The notes under the pieces were generated by a model. The model saw only the letters and a list, made by a program, of their open reading frames with translations. It did no database searches and was not told the DNA's origin. A stretch of 64,000 nt of DNA from positions 2,418,001-2,482,000 of the forward strand of contig JARGXX010000095.1 in assembly GCA_030374765.1 (NCBI GenBank). The letters are read 5' to 3'. Within the stretch, counting starts at the first letter, position 1. Each line of letters starts with the position of its first letter. The position numbers and the translations under genes were made by a program. Origin of the DNA: Agarophyton chilense (lineage: Eukaryota; Rhodophyta; Florideophyceae; Gracilariales; Gracilariaceae). Positions 20,316 through 30,579 of this stretch are shown here, piece by piece.

Positions 20316-21326
20316 ATGCCTTCCACCATGGCATCCGTTGTCGCAATCGACGATGCTCCTTCCGAAAAACATCATCAAAACAGCGCTCCCAGTTCTGCTT
20401 TACCTACCCCTGTAGCCAAGTCCGGCTCTTTCGGGGCGTCAAGCTCTGCCGCAGCCACGTCAAGCTCTGCCGCCGTTACGTCAAACACCATCCCCGCCGC
20501 TTCAATATCTGCCGCCCCAGCGCCAAGTTACGACGCCCACAAGTCAAGTTCCGTCAAAGCCGATTCAATTGTTGGTAAAAAGAGAGAACATAGTGGTTTT
20601 CACTCCAGTTTTACTGCGAATGAGGATTTAATAATCGTATGGGAGGTTGCTACGGCTGGTGCCCATATCGCGCCACATGGATAGATTTATGGCCTGTATG
20701 AGAATTTGACAGAGAGATGAAACCCTAACATCACTCTGAGAGTGAGTATTTTACGGAAGCAGGTACAACATCATTACATCCGTCTCCAGCTCTCGTTCAA
20801 CAAAGATGATGGGTCATGTATGACCATTTGGGGATAATTGGGGTGTATTTGGGTAAGCTGAACGAGTTCTTGTCTTAGGTGAGAAAACCGCGGGACGTTT
20901 TTAGAGGCAAGAAGAACTTTGATAAAGAGAAAGTTGCCAAATAAAAACTATCCAAAGAAATAATCGCTTGGGACTTCGTCACGGCTTCTAAATCATGAAA
21001 ACCCGCTTTCAAGTGGATACAGAAGCAATGAAAAGAGCAATACGAACTCCTTAAGCTCAACAGCAAGAGCAAAGCTCAAGAAAGCGCGCACATAGGGAAT
21101 AAATGGCAATCTGGCTGCGTTTGGAAAGAATTTTAATGAGTCCGATCAGGCTCGTATCGCGTTCGAGCGCGACAAATTGTCGTTTGAGCGCAAAAGGTAC
21201 GCGTCAGAGCGTATCGAACGTGACAAGGACCGATAAAAGCGGTAAGTTGAGCTTGTAGCTGCGAACAAATTGGAGTATGAAAAGTTGAAGGTGATAATGA
21301 AAGCTTTAACTCACTGGTCTGAGTAG
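20316..21326 (+). pseudogene. Decayed SANT/Myb-like coiled-coil gene of transposon origin
   Basis: The frame opens at ATG 20316 with an Ala/Ser-rich low-complexity N-terminus (about residues 1-90). It continues into FHSSFTANEDLIIVWEVATA, a SANT/Myb-like first helix followed by AGAHIAPHG, before a stop near 20684. Farther on the same strand, in shifted frames with several stops, lie heptad-rich fragments (SDQARIAFERDKLSFERKRY, then LEYEKLKVIMKAL) ending at TAG 21324-21326. A SANT-like head with a charged coiled-coil tail is the layout of the second protein of PIF/Harbinger elements, and a better-preserved relative lies at 59758-61455. Multiple stops make this a relic. Confidence 0.55.
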
Positions 21327-21443
21327 GGCGTTTTCAGGTTTTTGATCTGCTAAAAATACCCTCAAATTGCAAGGAGTGTGTCTGAAATCGGTCTGAACCT
21401 CCTCGCGGTAAACACTCGTTCCTCGTTTCGTGGACTTTGTCTT

Positions 21444-21495
21444 CCGATCCCCCGCTCGTCCGGACCTCTTAAGGCCTGGACGAGCGAGGGATCGG
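21444..21495. repeat. Near-perfect inverted repeat (18-bp arms)
   Basis: The left arm 21444-21461 (CCGATCCCCCGCTCGTCC) pairs with the right arm 21478-21495 (GGACGAGCGAGGGATCGG) at 17 of 18 positions, around a 16-base loop. It sits 70 bp before the 5' LTR of element 1. It could be the end or core of a miniature element or a structured RNA. No owner is identified. Confidence 0.75.
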
Positions 21496-21564
21496 ATGAT
21501 AGAAATTGTAACTCTTCGTTCACGGTCAAGCACGTTTCAAGGATCGGGGGCGTGTAGTCGAAGC

Positions 21565-22009
21565 TAAGAAGGAGCAACGATATCTGTTGAGCCTTGTAAG
21601 CAGCCGGGCCCTGAGAGATCTTACAGACGCCACGTGGACTGGCCGACCTCAGCTGGACTCAGGCAGATTATTAATTTATTTTTGAGTAGTGTGATAGATT
21701 AGCATCACAGTGCCAGGGAGATCCCAGCGCCTCGCCAGTACTATTTACGTGGCTCGAACGACGCTTCTCCGTTAGAGTACGGTAGGCACCGTTAGGATAC
21801 TAAATTACCCCCTTTGGTATATTAGTTCCACCACTTGGGCTTCAAGCCATCGTTTCCGTAGCTCCAACCTGTAGGACTACGCAGTAAACGCCAGCCCATT
21901 GCACCAAGTACTCTGGGAGTGCCGCCGTCAAGGATTCGACGCTTAGGACCCGCTCTACCACGCTACCACCGGTCGAGACCCGTACGCTGACTTAACCCGT
22001 CATTGCGCA
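21565..22009 (+). repeat. 5' LTR of element 1
   Basis: It aligns along its whole length with 27289-27733. The first bases are altered relative to the 3' LTR. The B-box-like site of the antisense tRNA-like segment (near 21932) is mutated here, while the other LTR copies keep it or carry a single change. Confidence 0.85.
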
Positions 22010-24614
22010 TATGATTCTATCCGCCAGGCTAAAACTCTTGGAGCTCACACGGAACTATGATCCTTTTTGCCCTTGTAAAATGTATACCGACGGTTCGTTC
22101 AAGGGTTTGCCAAGATCTCGGCCGCTCTAAACGCGATGCTGCAGAAGGGAACACCTTCGGAGTTCGAAGCCCTTACGGACGACCAGTACGAAGCATTTCA
22201 GACCCTAAAGGACAAATTGCTGAGCCCACTCATATTGGCCTTACCAAAGCCCAATAGGCCTTTCGTCCTGGACACAGATGCCTCTGATGTCCAAGTGGGT
22301 TGTGCACTGCTACAGGAACAGGAGTCACCGAAGGACTACCGAACTATTCGATACTGGAGCAGAACGCTCACCAGCGCGCAGCGAAACTACAGTACGGCCT
22401 ATAAGACATGTCTAGCCATCTTATGTTCCGTGTTGACACTCCGTCCATACCTCAAGGCAACTAGGTTCACCATTAGGACAGACCATGATTCACTCCGCTG
22501 GCTACTCAATATGACTGATGCATCAAGTCGCCTCAATAGGTGGCTCCTCAGGCTCTCAGAATACGACTACGAGATAACCCATAGGCCAGGCATCAAGCCC
22601 CAGGCAGCAGATGCCCTCTCGCGAATCATTACCGACGCAACTGATGACACTCTATTGGACGACCTAATTCCTACCCCCTTTACAGAAGATGGACCTCAGG
22701 GTTATACGAATACAGATGACCTTATGGGTAAGGTCCAATTAGATGATCTTGAGGTAAAGGAGAACAAAGTATACCTATTGTATTGGGAGACAGTACCACC
22801 CAATTTGACACCACCTCAGGTTAATGCGATAGCCCCGGAGGACAAAGAGCTCCTCCCTATAACTATAGAGGAACTCCTACAGGCGCAGGTCGAAGACGAG
22901 TACTGCAAGGAAACAGCCGAATTTGTAGGAACCCCTGGATATCTATTCGACTACGACCGATTTGGACCACTATGTCGCCGCTCACCGCTGGATGGCGCAC
23001 TCCAACGGGTAATACGAAGTTCATTAAGGGCGCGATTCCTAAACCTCGCCCATTTCACTCACTTGGCTGGTCACCCTGGAGACCGACGAATGTACCAGAC
23101 CCTAAGGAAGTTCTTCTATTGGCAAATAATGGCGCAGGACCTATGGCAAACCGCACGGAACTGTACATCGTGCGCACAAATCCAAGGGTCTCGCGCCAAC
23201 CATCAGGCCAAATTGAAGGGTTTTCCCGCCGCAGGCCCGATGGAATTTGTCGCGATGGATATACTTGGGCCTTTGTCTAAGTCGCCCCATGGGAAACGGT
23301 TTGTTTTGGTTATAACCGATAGGTTTACTAAACTAACCCGAGCCCTACCCCTAGGGAAGACAACAGCCACGGATGTCGCCACAGCCTTCTTGTCCCACTG
23401 GGTATATCCATATTGCATGCCAATCTACCTCCTTACGGATACCGGCAGCCAGTTTGTATCCAAATTCCTCTCATACGTTTCTGCTACCTTAGGTATCAAA
23501 CATGTGACCACCACGGCGTACCACCTGCTAACCAATGGCCCAGCCAAACGCTTCAACGGCACCCTTCTGGACCGACTGGCACACTACGTAGCGGAGCACC
23601 AATTGGACTGGAACAATTAGTTTGAGGCACTGGTTTATGCCTACAACACGCAAGTGCACGCTTCCACAGGGGTAACACCTTTCGATTTAACGATAACGAG
23701 ATCGCCACCGCCGATAGCTGCTGACCTTCAGCAGTCTATTTTACCCCAGGGCATAACCGAAAAAATGACTCCTACCCAGGCGAAGCGCTACTCGCGTCGA
23801 CGAATCGACCACATTATCCAATCGGCGAGACCTATACTGACCAAATCCCAACGGCACTACAAGGTCAATTTCGACAAGGCCGTTTGGAACGCACCGACCT
23901 TTGGGAAAGAAGAACTTTTTTACCTGGACCGGCCACCGAAGGACATTGAGAACCTCGAGAACACTACGCGGAAGCTCTTATCCCGGTCTAAGGGACCATA
24001 CAAAGTCCTTAAGGCCAATCAACACATCATTACGTAATTAATTGACGGACTGCAGGACAGTGTATCGATTGACCTGGTGACACGAGCTCCCAGCTCCCGC
24101 CAATCACCAAAGTCCCAGTCACCTGGCCCAACGGAATCACTAGGACCTCAAGGTCGACGCTCAAGTCCCCACACCCCCTAATTCAGTTTCCGCGGACCCG
24201 ACTAGCCCCATGGACCCGATAATAAATGCCAATGACGATTGCCCATCTCTTCCAACCGACTCCGATGGATTCGCCCCTCTGGACCACACTCTCCTGCCAC
24301 AGCATGAAGACCAACTGCAATATGTGATTTAGCGCATCATCTCGGCCGGTCGGGGAGAAGATGGAACTATGCGCTATCGCGTCCGTTGGTTCGGCTACAC
24401 ACCTGAGGAAGACACTTGGCAAGAGCCTCAAACCATTCCGGCTAATTTCATCCCTCGCTATTGGCGCAAAATCGGCAGCACGAAGCGCAGCCTTCAGGAG
24501 GGGGCAATCATTGGCCCGAACAATACCATAACGCCTCTCGAAACGCTTCGCGACACGACGGTTCGCCGGAGCGCCCGTATCAGGGAACAAATCCAGTCCT
24601 CAGGCGACCCCTGA
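22010..24614 (+). pseudogene. Element 1 pol remnant: RNase H, integrase, chromodomain
   Basis: The main frame (22136-23620, then 23654-24037) has RNase H (FVLDTDASDVQVGCALLQ, RTDHDSLRWLL), the integrase zinc region (HLAGHPGDRRMYQTLRKFFY...C-T-S-C) and an integrase core with MDILGP and LLTDTGSQF. The place of the third catalytic acid reads TNGPAKRFNGT, with Lys where Glu is expected. In RNase H the usual Glu before CLA is Thr (AYKTCLAI). Stops occur at 23618 and 24035. In another frame, after a stop at 24330, a chromodomain follows: MRYRVRWFGYTPEEDTWQEP. The same three stops, frame change and substitutions occur in element 2, so they are older than the split of the two copies. No RT remains. 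Confidence 0.85.
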
Positions 24615-24718
24615 GAAAGACCTGAGACGCTCTCAAGGTTGGGCACCCTCCCGTGGCATGCACGTTTGAGATGCAGGAACGACCTTGGGAAAGCACAAGC
24701 ATTACTTTATTTGACTAA

Positions 24719-26737
24719 CTAACACCATGACATCAAGGTTCGCGGAAGCGCGCCTAACACCAACAGGACTGACTGGGGCGGCACAGAAGTAACTCCGTCG
24801 TCGTCATTGGAATCTGCAGGAGCGAAACCGGGCCTAGGGTCACCCGAGGAGCCAATTGTACCACTAGGATCGGCCCCAGCCAGCCGAGCACGCTTCTTGG
24901 GCGGAGATTCACCTGACGAACTATCGTCACCATCCGAAGCCTCCCGGTCACTCAAATTTAGACCATACCGGTCACTCAAGTCGGAATGAACCATCTGGGA
25001 CATTACTTGGGCATTCTGCTGCAGGATATTGACCATGGCGGTCTTCAGATCCTGACCATGTTGGGCAACCGCGGCGTAGCGCGCCGAGCGACGCGCCCAG
25101 GAGGAAGCTTTCCTCAGGACTTTCGCAATGTCCTTCGAAGCAGTGATACCAATGGTACGGCAGACATGACGGAGATCTGCAGCAGAAGCCGTGGCCGAAG
25201 CAGGAAAGTGTGCCAACCGAGAGGACGGAGCGATGTCGACGCCTCCGGTGGTCGTTTGAGCAAGTGCCTCGCCTACAAGACTTTCGGTTTCGACAGTAAC
25301 ATCGCCAGGAGGAATGTTTAATTGGGCGACGGGCGGCTCATATAAGAGTTCGTCCTGAGGAGAAGCGCCCGGAATAGCTGGAGGAGGGGAAGCGGTCGGC
25401 AACACAAAAGCGGACTCGACCGGAGGATTAACGCCGTCTACGGGTCGGACGAAGGGGTCTTCACCGGAATATTCTCCATCGGACATACCAGCAGGAACCA
25501 ACGGCGTGGCTTCCACATCAGGCTCGAAGCACAGATAATTGAAACCAATGGCCTTCGGATAATAGTCGGGCACATGACGCCTCGGGATGTCCGATGGTTG
25601 ATTCCTCGAAAGCTTGGCGGGATAGGCACTAGTGTCTTCCCGACCCTGCGGGTGTAGCGGAATTGGCGTACACGAGTCGGTATCGTGGTCATACCAAAGG
25701 AACCCGGAAGCCTTGTCCCACTCCACCTGTAGGACATGATCCAAAAAGGCCTGGGCCTCCTCAACGTCGAACTGGGTCTCACGGACGACATTCTGGATGC
25801 CAAGGTTCCGTAGGAAACGAATCATGATGTCCGGGAGCGGGATTAGGCGACCTCGAGAATCGGGTATGTTCTCGTCGTACCATGCCCTCCATTCCTCCGA
25901 ACGTACATTACCACGGATTCCGTACTTTGCGGTATCCAGGAAGGCCATAAGGGACATCACGCCGAACTCAACGAAGGGTACCTGCCAGGACAGGCACGAC
26001 CTTCGGTCATTGTCATCGCCCATGAGTTGGGACGAGTGGTACGCCACCACAGACGGCAAGGGAACCAAAAGGAGCGGCGAGACACGCCAATACATGGCCC
26101 ATTGGTTCTCATCTTAGTAGGGAAGCTAAAGGTATAACGGAAGACGTTTGTCTGCGCTCATGTCGTGAAACCCCACCTGGTGCCAACAAAAGAAGAACCC
26201 CAGGGATTGACGCAGACGACCATCGGGCTCGTGCATCTCTTTCCAATAGACCCTATTGGACATCCAAAACAGGCGGTCATACGGCGCCCGGAAGCACATA
26301 AGCGCCAAGAATTTGTGACCCGCGGGAGGAAATCGAACATGAGACGAGATGAAGCCCGTGTATAGGTCCGAAATGAGTTTTTTCACCCTGAACTGGTATT
26401 CGACTTTCTCCTCGCAGCGGACGTATGGCATGTCCACTTGGATGAGTGTGCGACATCGCGTCGCCGAACGCGGACCCACAGGACAATGCAATCATCGGTT
26501 ATACCACGAGAGGCTGCGCGCGTTCTTGCTGCCCCTCCAGAAATCGGGTATCTTGGCAAACCTTCGGGGGTCGAGATAAATATGACATAACCTTTGGTAT
26601 TCTTCCACATAGGACGGAAGAATGGCATGACCCACTGCCCGTGGATTCCGTCTGATAGTATGGTCATAGTGGTCCCCGGGACGTTCGTGAGCCCTTTGGT
26701 ATCCCAAGGAGCTTCCGGCTTGGTTGTTCGAAGCCAT
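24719..26737 (-). pseudogene. Antisense ORF of element 1 (aORF), about 672 codons with three nonsense codons
   Basis: One reading frame on the strand opposite to pol runs from ATG 26737 (context ACCATGG) to a stop at 24719. It is interrupted only by stops at 26492, 26126 and 26114. The last 458 codons are uninterrupted. Content in order: MASNNQAGSS start, DMPYVRCEEKVEYQ near the middle, FVEFGVMSLMAFLDTAKYGI, then GRLIPLPDIMIRFLRNLGIQ, a Pro/acid-rich linker, a helical region, and a Ser/Asp tail with a nuclear-signal-like PPKKRARL. The stretch AKYGI...GRLIPLP...NVVRETQFDVEE matches the antisense frame of unrelated-family element 3. The stop lies 105 bp from the pol stop, tail-to-tail. I recognise no known domain. 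It is presumably expressed from an antisense promoter in or near the 3' LTR (inference). Confidence 0.72.
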
Positions 26738-27288
26738 GGTACCGCTGCCCACACGCTGGTCCGCTGGTAAACGTATAGGAAAGCCAACGGAAGCGACATA
26801 GTTTGGAGGGAGAACGGCGTATCCGATGGGCTTATAAGGCGAGTTCAGCTTCGCGCGCGACCAATGGAAATGTACCACGATGGGAAGACGAGGTGATGGA
26901 ATTGACCCGAACGGACTGGCAGGCGTGCACCACGGTGGACCGAGCGCCGAGGGTCGCCAAAGAAAGAACGGAGACTAATGAAGGACCCAATGACCGTCAA
27001 AAAAGAAGAAGCCAATGGACCGTCTCGGCAACGCGACGCGAGGAATGCGCCCGCGATGCACCTATGGCCAGCATTCACGGCTCGCGGGAGTTTCAGTGCT
27101 TAGGAAAATTAATTGCCACCCTGGAGCCAATGGTCAGCTCACGCTGCCTCTTACCCCCGCAGGTGATGACGGCGCGACGTCCCGTCGCGCCCAATGGTCC
27201 TGGGAGCATCTAAGCGCTCACGTCCCCTGGGTAAATCATGAGGCATTCTGGACTTCGCCGTGACGGTCGAATCCTAAGAAGGGAGATA
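26738..27288. other. Interior of element 1 between aORF start and 3' LTR, with polypurine tract
   Basis: The last bases (about 27276-27288, AAGAAGGGAGATA) form the polypurine tract that primes plus-strand DNA in LTR elements. The rest corresponds to the 5' flank and leader of the antisense ORF. Related sequence is present in element 2 between 39502 and 40133. Confidence 0.6.
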
Positions 27289-27733
27289 TGTGAAGGTGCA
27301 ACGACATCGTTTGAGCCTTGTAAGCCGCCAGGCCCTGACGGATCTTACAGACGCCACGTGGACTGGCCGACCTCAGCTGGACTCAGGCAGATTATTTATT
27401 TATTTTTGAGTAGTGTGATAGATTAGCATCACAGTGCCAGGGAGATCCCAGCGCCTCGCCAGTACTATTTACGTGGCTCGAGTGACGCTTCTCCCTTAGA
27501 GTACGGTAGGCACCATTAGGATACTAAATAAACCCCTTTGGTATATTAATTTCACCCTTTGGTCTTCAAGCCATTGTTTCCGGAGCTCCAACCTGTAGGA
27601 CTACGCAGTAAACGCCGGCCCATTGCAACACGCACTCTGGGAGTGCCGCCGTCAAGGATTCGAACCTTAGGACCCGCTCTACCACGCTACCGCCGGTCGA
27701 GACCCGTACGCTGACTTAACCCGTCATTGCGCA
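27289..27733 (+). repeat. 3' LTR of element 1, with antisense tRNA-like segment
   Basis: It begins TGTGAAGGTGCA and ends ATTGCGCA. Read on the - strand, positions 27690-27656 resemble a tRNA D-arm/A-box (TAGCGTGGTAGAGCG) followed by a perfect B-box (GGTTCGAATCC). The anticodon arm is absent. The same pair is visible in both LTRs of element 2. Confidence 0.8.
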
Positions 27734-27914
27734 TATGAGGCCAAAATTACAACATCGACAATTTTTGTAATCTTTGTCAATTTCCTCAAATTTTTGTGCC
27801 TGGACGTTGTCAACAGTCTCTTCTTCTCTGGCGTCAACCTCAAAGATCACGAACGATCGTCCACAACCTGTAAACAACATCATCTTTACTTCATTCTTTC
27901 ATAATTTATCAAAT

Positions 27915-29938
27915 ATGTCATCATCTATGGATCCCCGTCGTGTAGTGGGAAACAGAGTACACACCCGCGCATGTCTCACCACATCAGAGAGCGACTGTAG
28001 ACGCTTCTTTGGCACGCAATGGAAGACGAAACTGGTCAGCGGAAGTGTTACAAAAGTGGATGTTGTTGTCAAAAATAATCCGAGACACACTTTTGTCACG
28101 ATAAACTTCGAGCTACCTGGTTGCGAGAAAGTATGAACTCTCAAACTTTGCAATGTAAAAGCTGGAGATCATGTCACGGTTCAGGAAACTGTTCAAGAAG
28201 CCATCAATTCCAACATGTAGATAAATGGTGCTGCTATTACTACTGAAGTTTCGAACAATGAAGGGCAGCATACTGTCACGGATGTCGATCACTGTCACAC
28301 AAAGAATCCTTTGAGCCCTCCTACTATGACAAACATTGACACGCAAGACAGCTTTGTGGAAGTTCATTCGACGAAATGGACAACTGAAAATGTATTCTTG
28401 ACTCTGAATGGTCCAGTGCAAATGTATCAATGGGAAGTCACGGGACCTGTTGGAGATTTTATCTCCGCCATTCATGCACTCTCGGGACTCTCTCCATACG
28501 ATTTCTTCATGTGGATGTTTCCTGTAGATCATTTGGAAAAAATATTTCGATCTACCAACTCTCGGCTGGAAGAAAAAGGCTTAAAGCAGAGTACAGGAGG
28601 TGAAATTTTGAAGTTTTTCGGTTTGATGGTGTTAATGACACGCTTCGAGTCTTCGAATAGAAGATCGGTTTGGTTTGGTCTAAAGACATATTTTCTAAAT
28701 ATATCGAATCTCCGCACCTTGGAAAGATCATGTCACGAAATCGGTTTTAACATAAAAGGCCATTCATCGTTTTCAGTGGCTCTAAAAACGATCAAAAATC
28801 AGAAGAATGCAGGTGGTCATGCGTTTCTGAGTTTTTGAAAGCTATAAATGACCATCGGAAAGCGTTCGTTACTCCGTCACACACTTTGTGCGTGGATGAA
28901 AGTATGTCACGTTGGTATGGACCTGAAGGGAACTGGATAGAAATTGGACTTCCACACTACACTGCTCTTGATAGAAAATCAGAACATGCACATGGAACAG
29001 CTGTTTTAATGAGACTTGTTGAAAATTGGTTCGCAACTGATCGAATCGTTTGGGCCGATTCATATTTTGCATCTGTTGAAACCGCTGAAGAACTTTTAAA
29101 AAGAGGAATGAGATTTATTGGTGTCGTAAAAACAGCCCCCAGAAGGTTTCCTGTGAAACATCTTTCTGAACGTACGATGACGGCACGAAGCCATCACGTG
29201 TTAATGGTCTCCAAACTGCCTGAATTGGATCGGAAGATGATGTCTGTGCTCTGGGTGCACCGCGAGAGGAGATATTTCATCAGCACTTGTAGCAGTACCC
29301 AACTAGGAACTCCCATTTCTCGTGAAAGATGGAGGACAACTGATGGAATAACAAAGAAAGTTCCGCTTTCCATTGCTGTTCCAGAAGTTTGTGAGGAGTA
29401 CTATTCTTGTTGTTCAAGAATTGATTGGCATAGTAGGTCACTTCAAGATGATCTGAATATGGAAAAGAAGTTTGAAGTGAAAGAATGGTCTTTTAGAGTG
29501 AATACTTCTTTGCTGGCAATGTGCGTGGTTGATGCTTGGAATCTTTACAAGGGTTCATACGGAAAAACATTGAATCTTACACCGCATGAGTTCTATTGTA
29601 ATCTCGCAGACGGATTAATAGATAACAACTGGGATGCTATTCGAACTATGAAAAGAAAATGTAAGGAGGATGATGAAATAGAAACCCCATATATGGCTGG
29701 TACCGGCAGTCATTTAATGGAAACCAATCGAAAAAGAAGAAAATTTGATGGTTCTCTGACGTCTCAAACATACCAAGAACGATACGAAGTCTGCAAGACC
29801 ACTTACAAATCCAAATTTGTTTGTTCAGAATGCAAAAAGTACAATGATATGGATATTTATATATTTCACAGTGGAACCGGTCGAAGGGGTTTTATAGATC
29901 ATCTGCGTGACATTCATCGCATTTCGAGCAACATTTAG
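27915..29938 (+). pseudogene. PiggyBac-like transposase (DDE_Tnp_1_7), broken
   Basis: The frame begins at ATG 27915 (MSSSMDPRRVVGNRV). Stops interrupt it at 28134 and near 28218. It continues through the helical core (WEVTGPVGDFISAIHALSGL, DFFMWMFPVDHL) and shifts frame near 28770-28800. It then runs cleanly to 29938. The three acidic positions of the piggyBac RNase H fold are present: LCVDESMSRWYG, IVWADSYFASVE and CVVDAWNLYKG. The C-terminus (CSECKKYND...HSGTGRRGFIDHLRDIH) resembles the terminal cysteine-rich domain, but some ligands appear lost. Length fits a full transposase of about 670 residues. Two stops and a frameshift make it inactive. Confidence 0.85.
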
Positions 29939-30420
29939 TCGACAACATTGATGGTCGTGTGTCAACACGCGTTTTTAAGGCTTTTTAGAGGTATTTTTGA
30001 AAGTATAAAGCCAAAGTTCAAATTACCTTAAGCCCCCTACTAATTCAATCCGAGTTATTCAACTTCCTAGATATATTATGGTCTCTGACGAAACAATCCC
30101 TCTAGCAGACGTCACCTTATTCTGTCTGCTGTTCAAATGGACGCAAATGCGTTCTTAGACTATAATAATTTTTAGAATTTGTCCAGCTCCCGTAGGAGTT
30201 TTCGAGTTACACTGAACTCAGCTAGGTTTGAACTCTGTTTTTATCAGTCTCCGAGCGGTCCTGAAACCACTGAGCTTCTGTTACTGAAGACAACTGTCTA
30301 AGGAATGTACTTTAAACCAGGAGAAACATGGTTAGAAAAATAGTTTTTTACTTAGAAAATAGAATACGCCGCTGAAGTATGGAAACCAGCGATTTTTAAT
30401 AATGTTTTGGAAAATAGAAC
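29939..30420. other. 3' flank of the piggyBac relic
   Basis: AT-rich sequence without a gene. It contains TTAAGCCCCC at about 30028, a TTAA site that could mark a piggyBac end. I cannot match it to a left end. Confidence 0.35.
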
Positions 30421-30438
30421 TGGCCTCATATGAGGCCA
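30421..30438. repeat. Perfect 18-bp palindrome TGGCCTCATATGAGGCCA
   Basis: It is self-complementary over 18 bases. Its 12-bp core CCTCATATGAGG recurs exactly at 34604-34615, and a half site (CATATGAGGCCA) sits at 27732-27743. It reads as two abutting 8-bp transposon ends separated by the dinucleotide TA. Confidence 0.85.
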
Positions 30439-30579
30439 ATCCGCCGAACGTGTAGACACAAGTATTCGCGTGAATGCGCGAAGGTGTGTTATCCGAAAAA
30501 TATGAATTAATTGCTTGCACCTTGCCGATTCGTCATTTTTCGCAGATTTTTTGACGATTTTCTTAGCCCCCTACGCTTC

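Larger units (their letters stand above)
21565..27733 (+). mobile_element. Ty3-type chromovirus element 1, internally deleted
   Basis: Two 445-bp direct LTRs (21565-22009 and 27289-27733) flank a 5.3-kb interior. The 3' LTR starts TGTGAAGG after a purine tract; the 5' copy begins with a mutated TAAGAAGG. Both end ATTGCGCA. Gag, protease and nearly all of the reverse transcriptase are missing: the 5' LTR is followed at once by the RT/RNase H border. The remaining + strand part is RNase H, integrase and chromodomain (to 24614). A - strand frame follows (24719-26737). It is the same family as element 2 (39056-47886), with about 95 % similar pol proteins. I find no convincing target-site duplication. 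Confidence 0.88.
27736..30428 (+). mobile_element. piggyBac-type relic bounded by 8-bp inverted ends
   Basis: The segment begins TGAGGCCA two bases after the element 1 LTR and ends TGGCCTCA at 30421-30428, with TA on each side. Inside is a piggyBac-like transposase relic. Typical piggyBac elements use TTAA targets, so these ends may instead belong to another element class. The internal transposase is certain, the ends are tentative. Confidence 0.5.

Noticed and set aside
24183..24590. - strand frame antisense to the element 1 chromodomain (and the equivalent at 40839-41438)
   Set aside because: It is open in both copies, but this is explained by the near identity of the copies and the codon bias of the opposite chromodomain. 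It is separate from the aORF and has no counterpart in element 3.
27645..27700. A functional tRNA gene in the LTR
   Set aside because: A- and B-box-like arms are present but the anticodon arm and a closing acceptor stem are missing.
28770..28840. An intron in the piggyBac transposase to explain the frame change
   Set aside because: No GT-AG pair fits without removing conserved residues. A one-base indel is simpler, and two other stops already mark the gene as dead.
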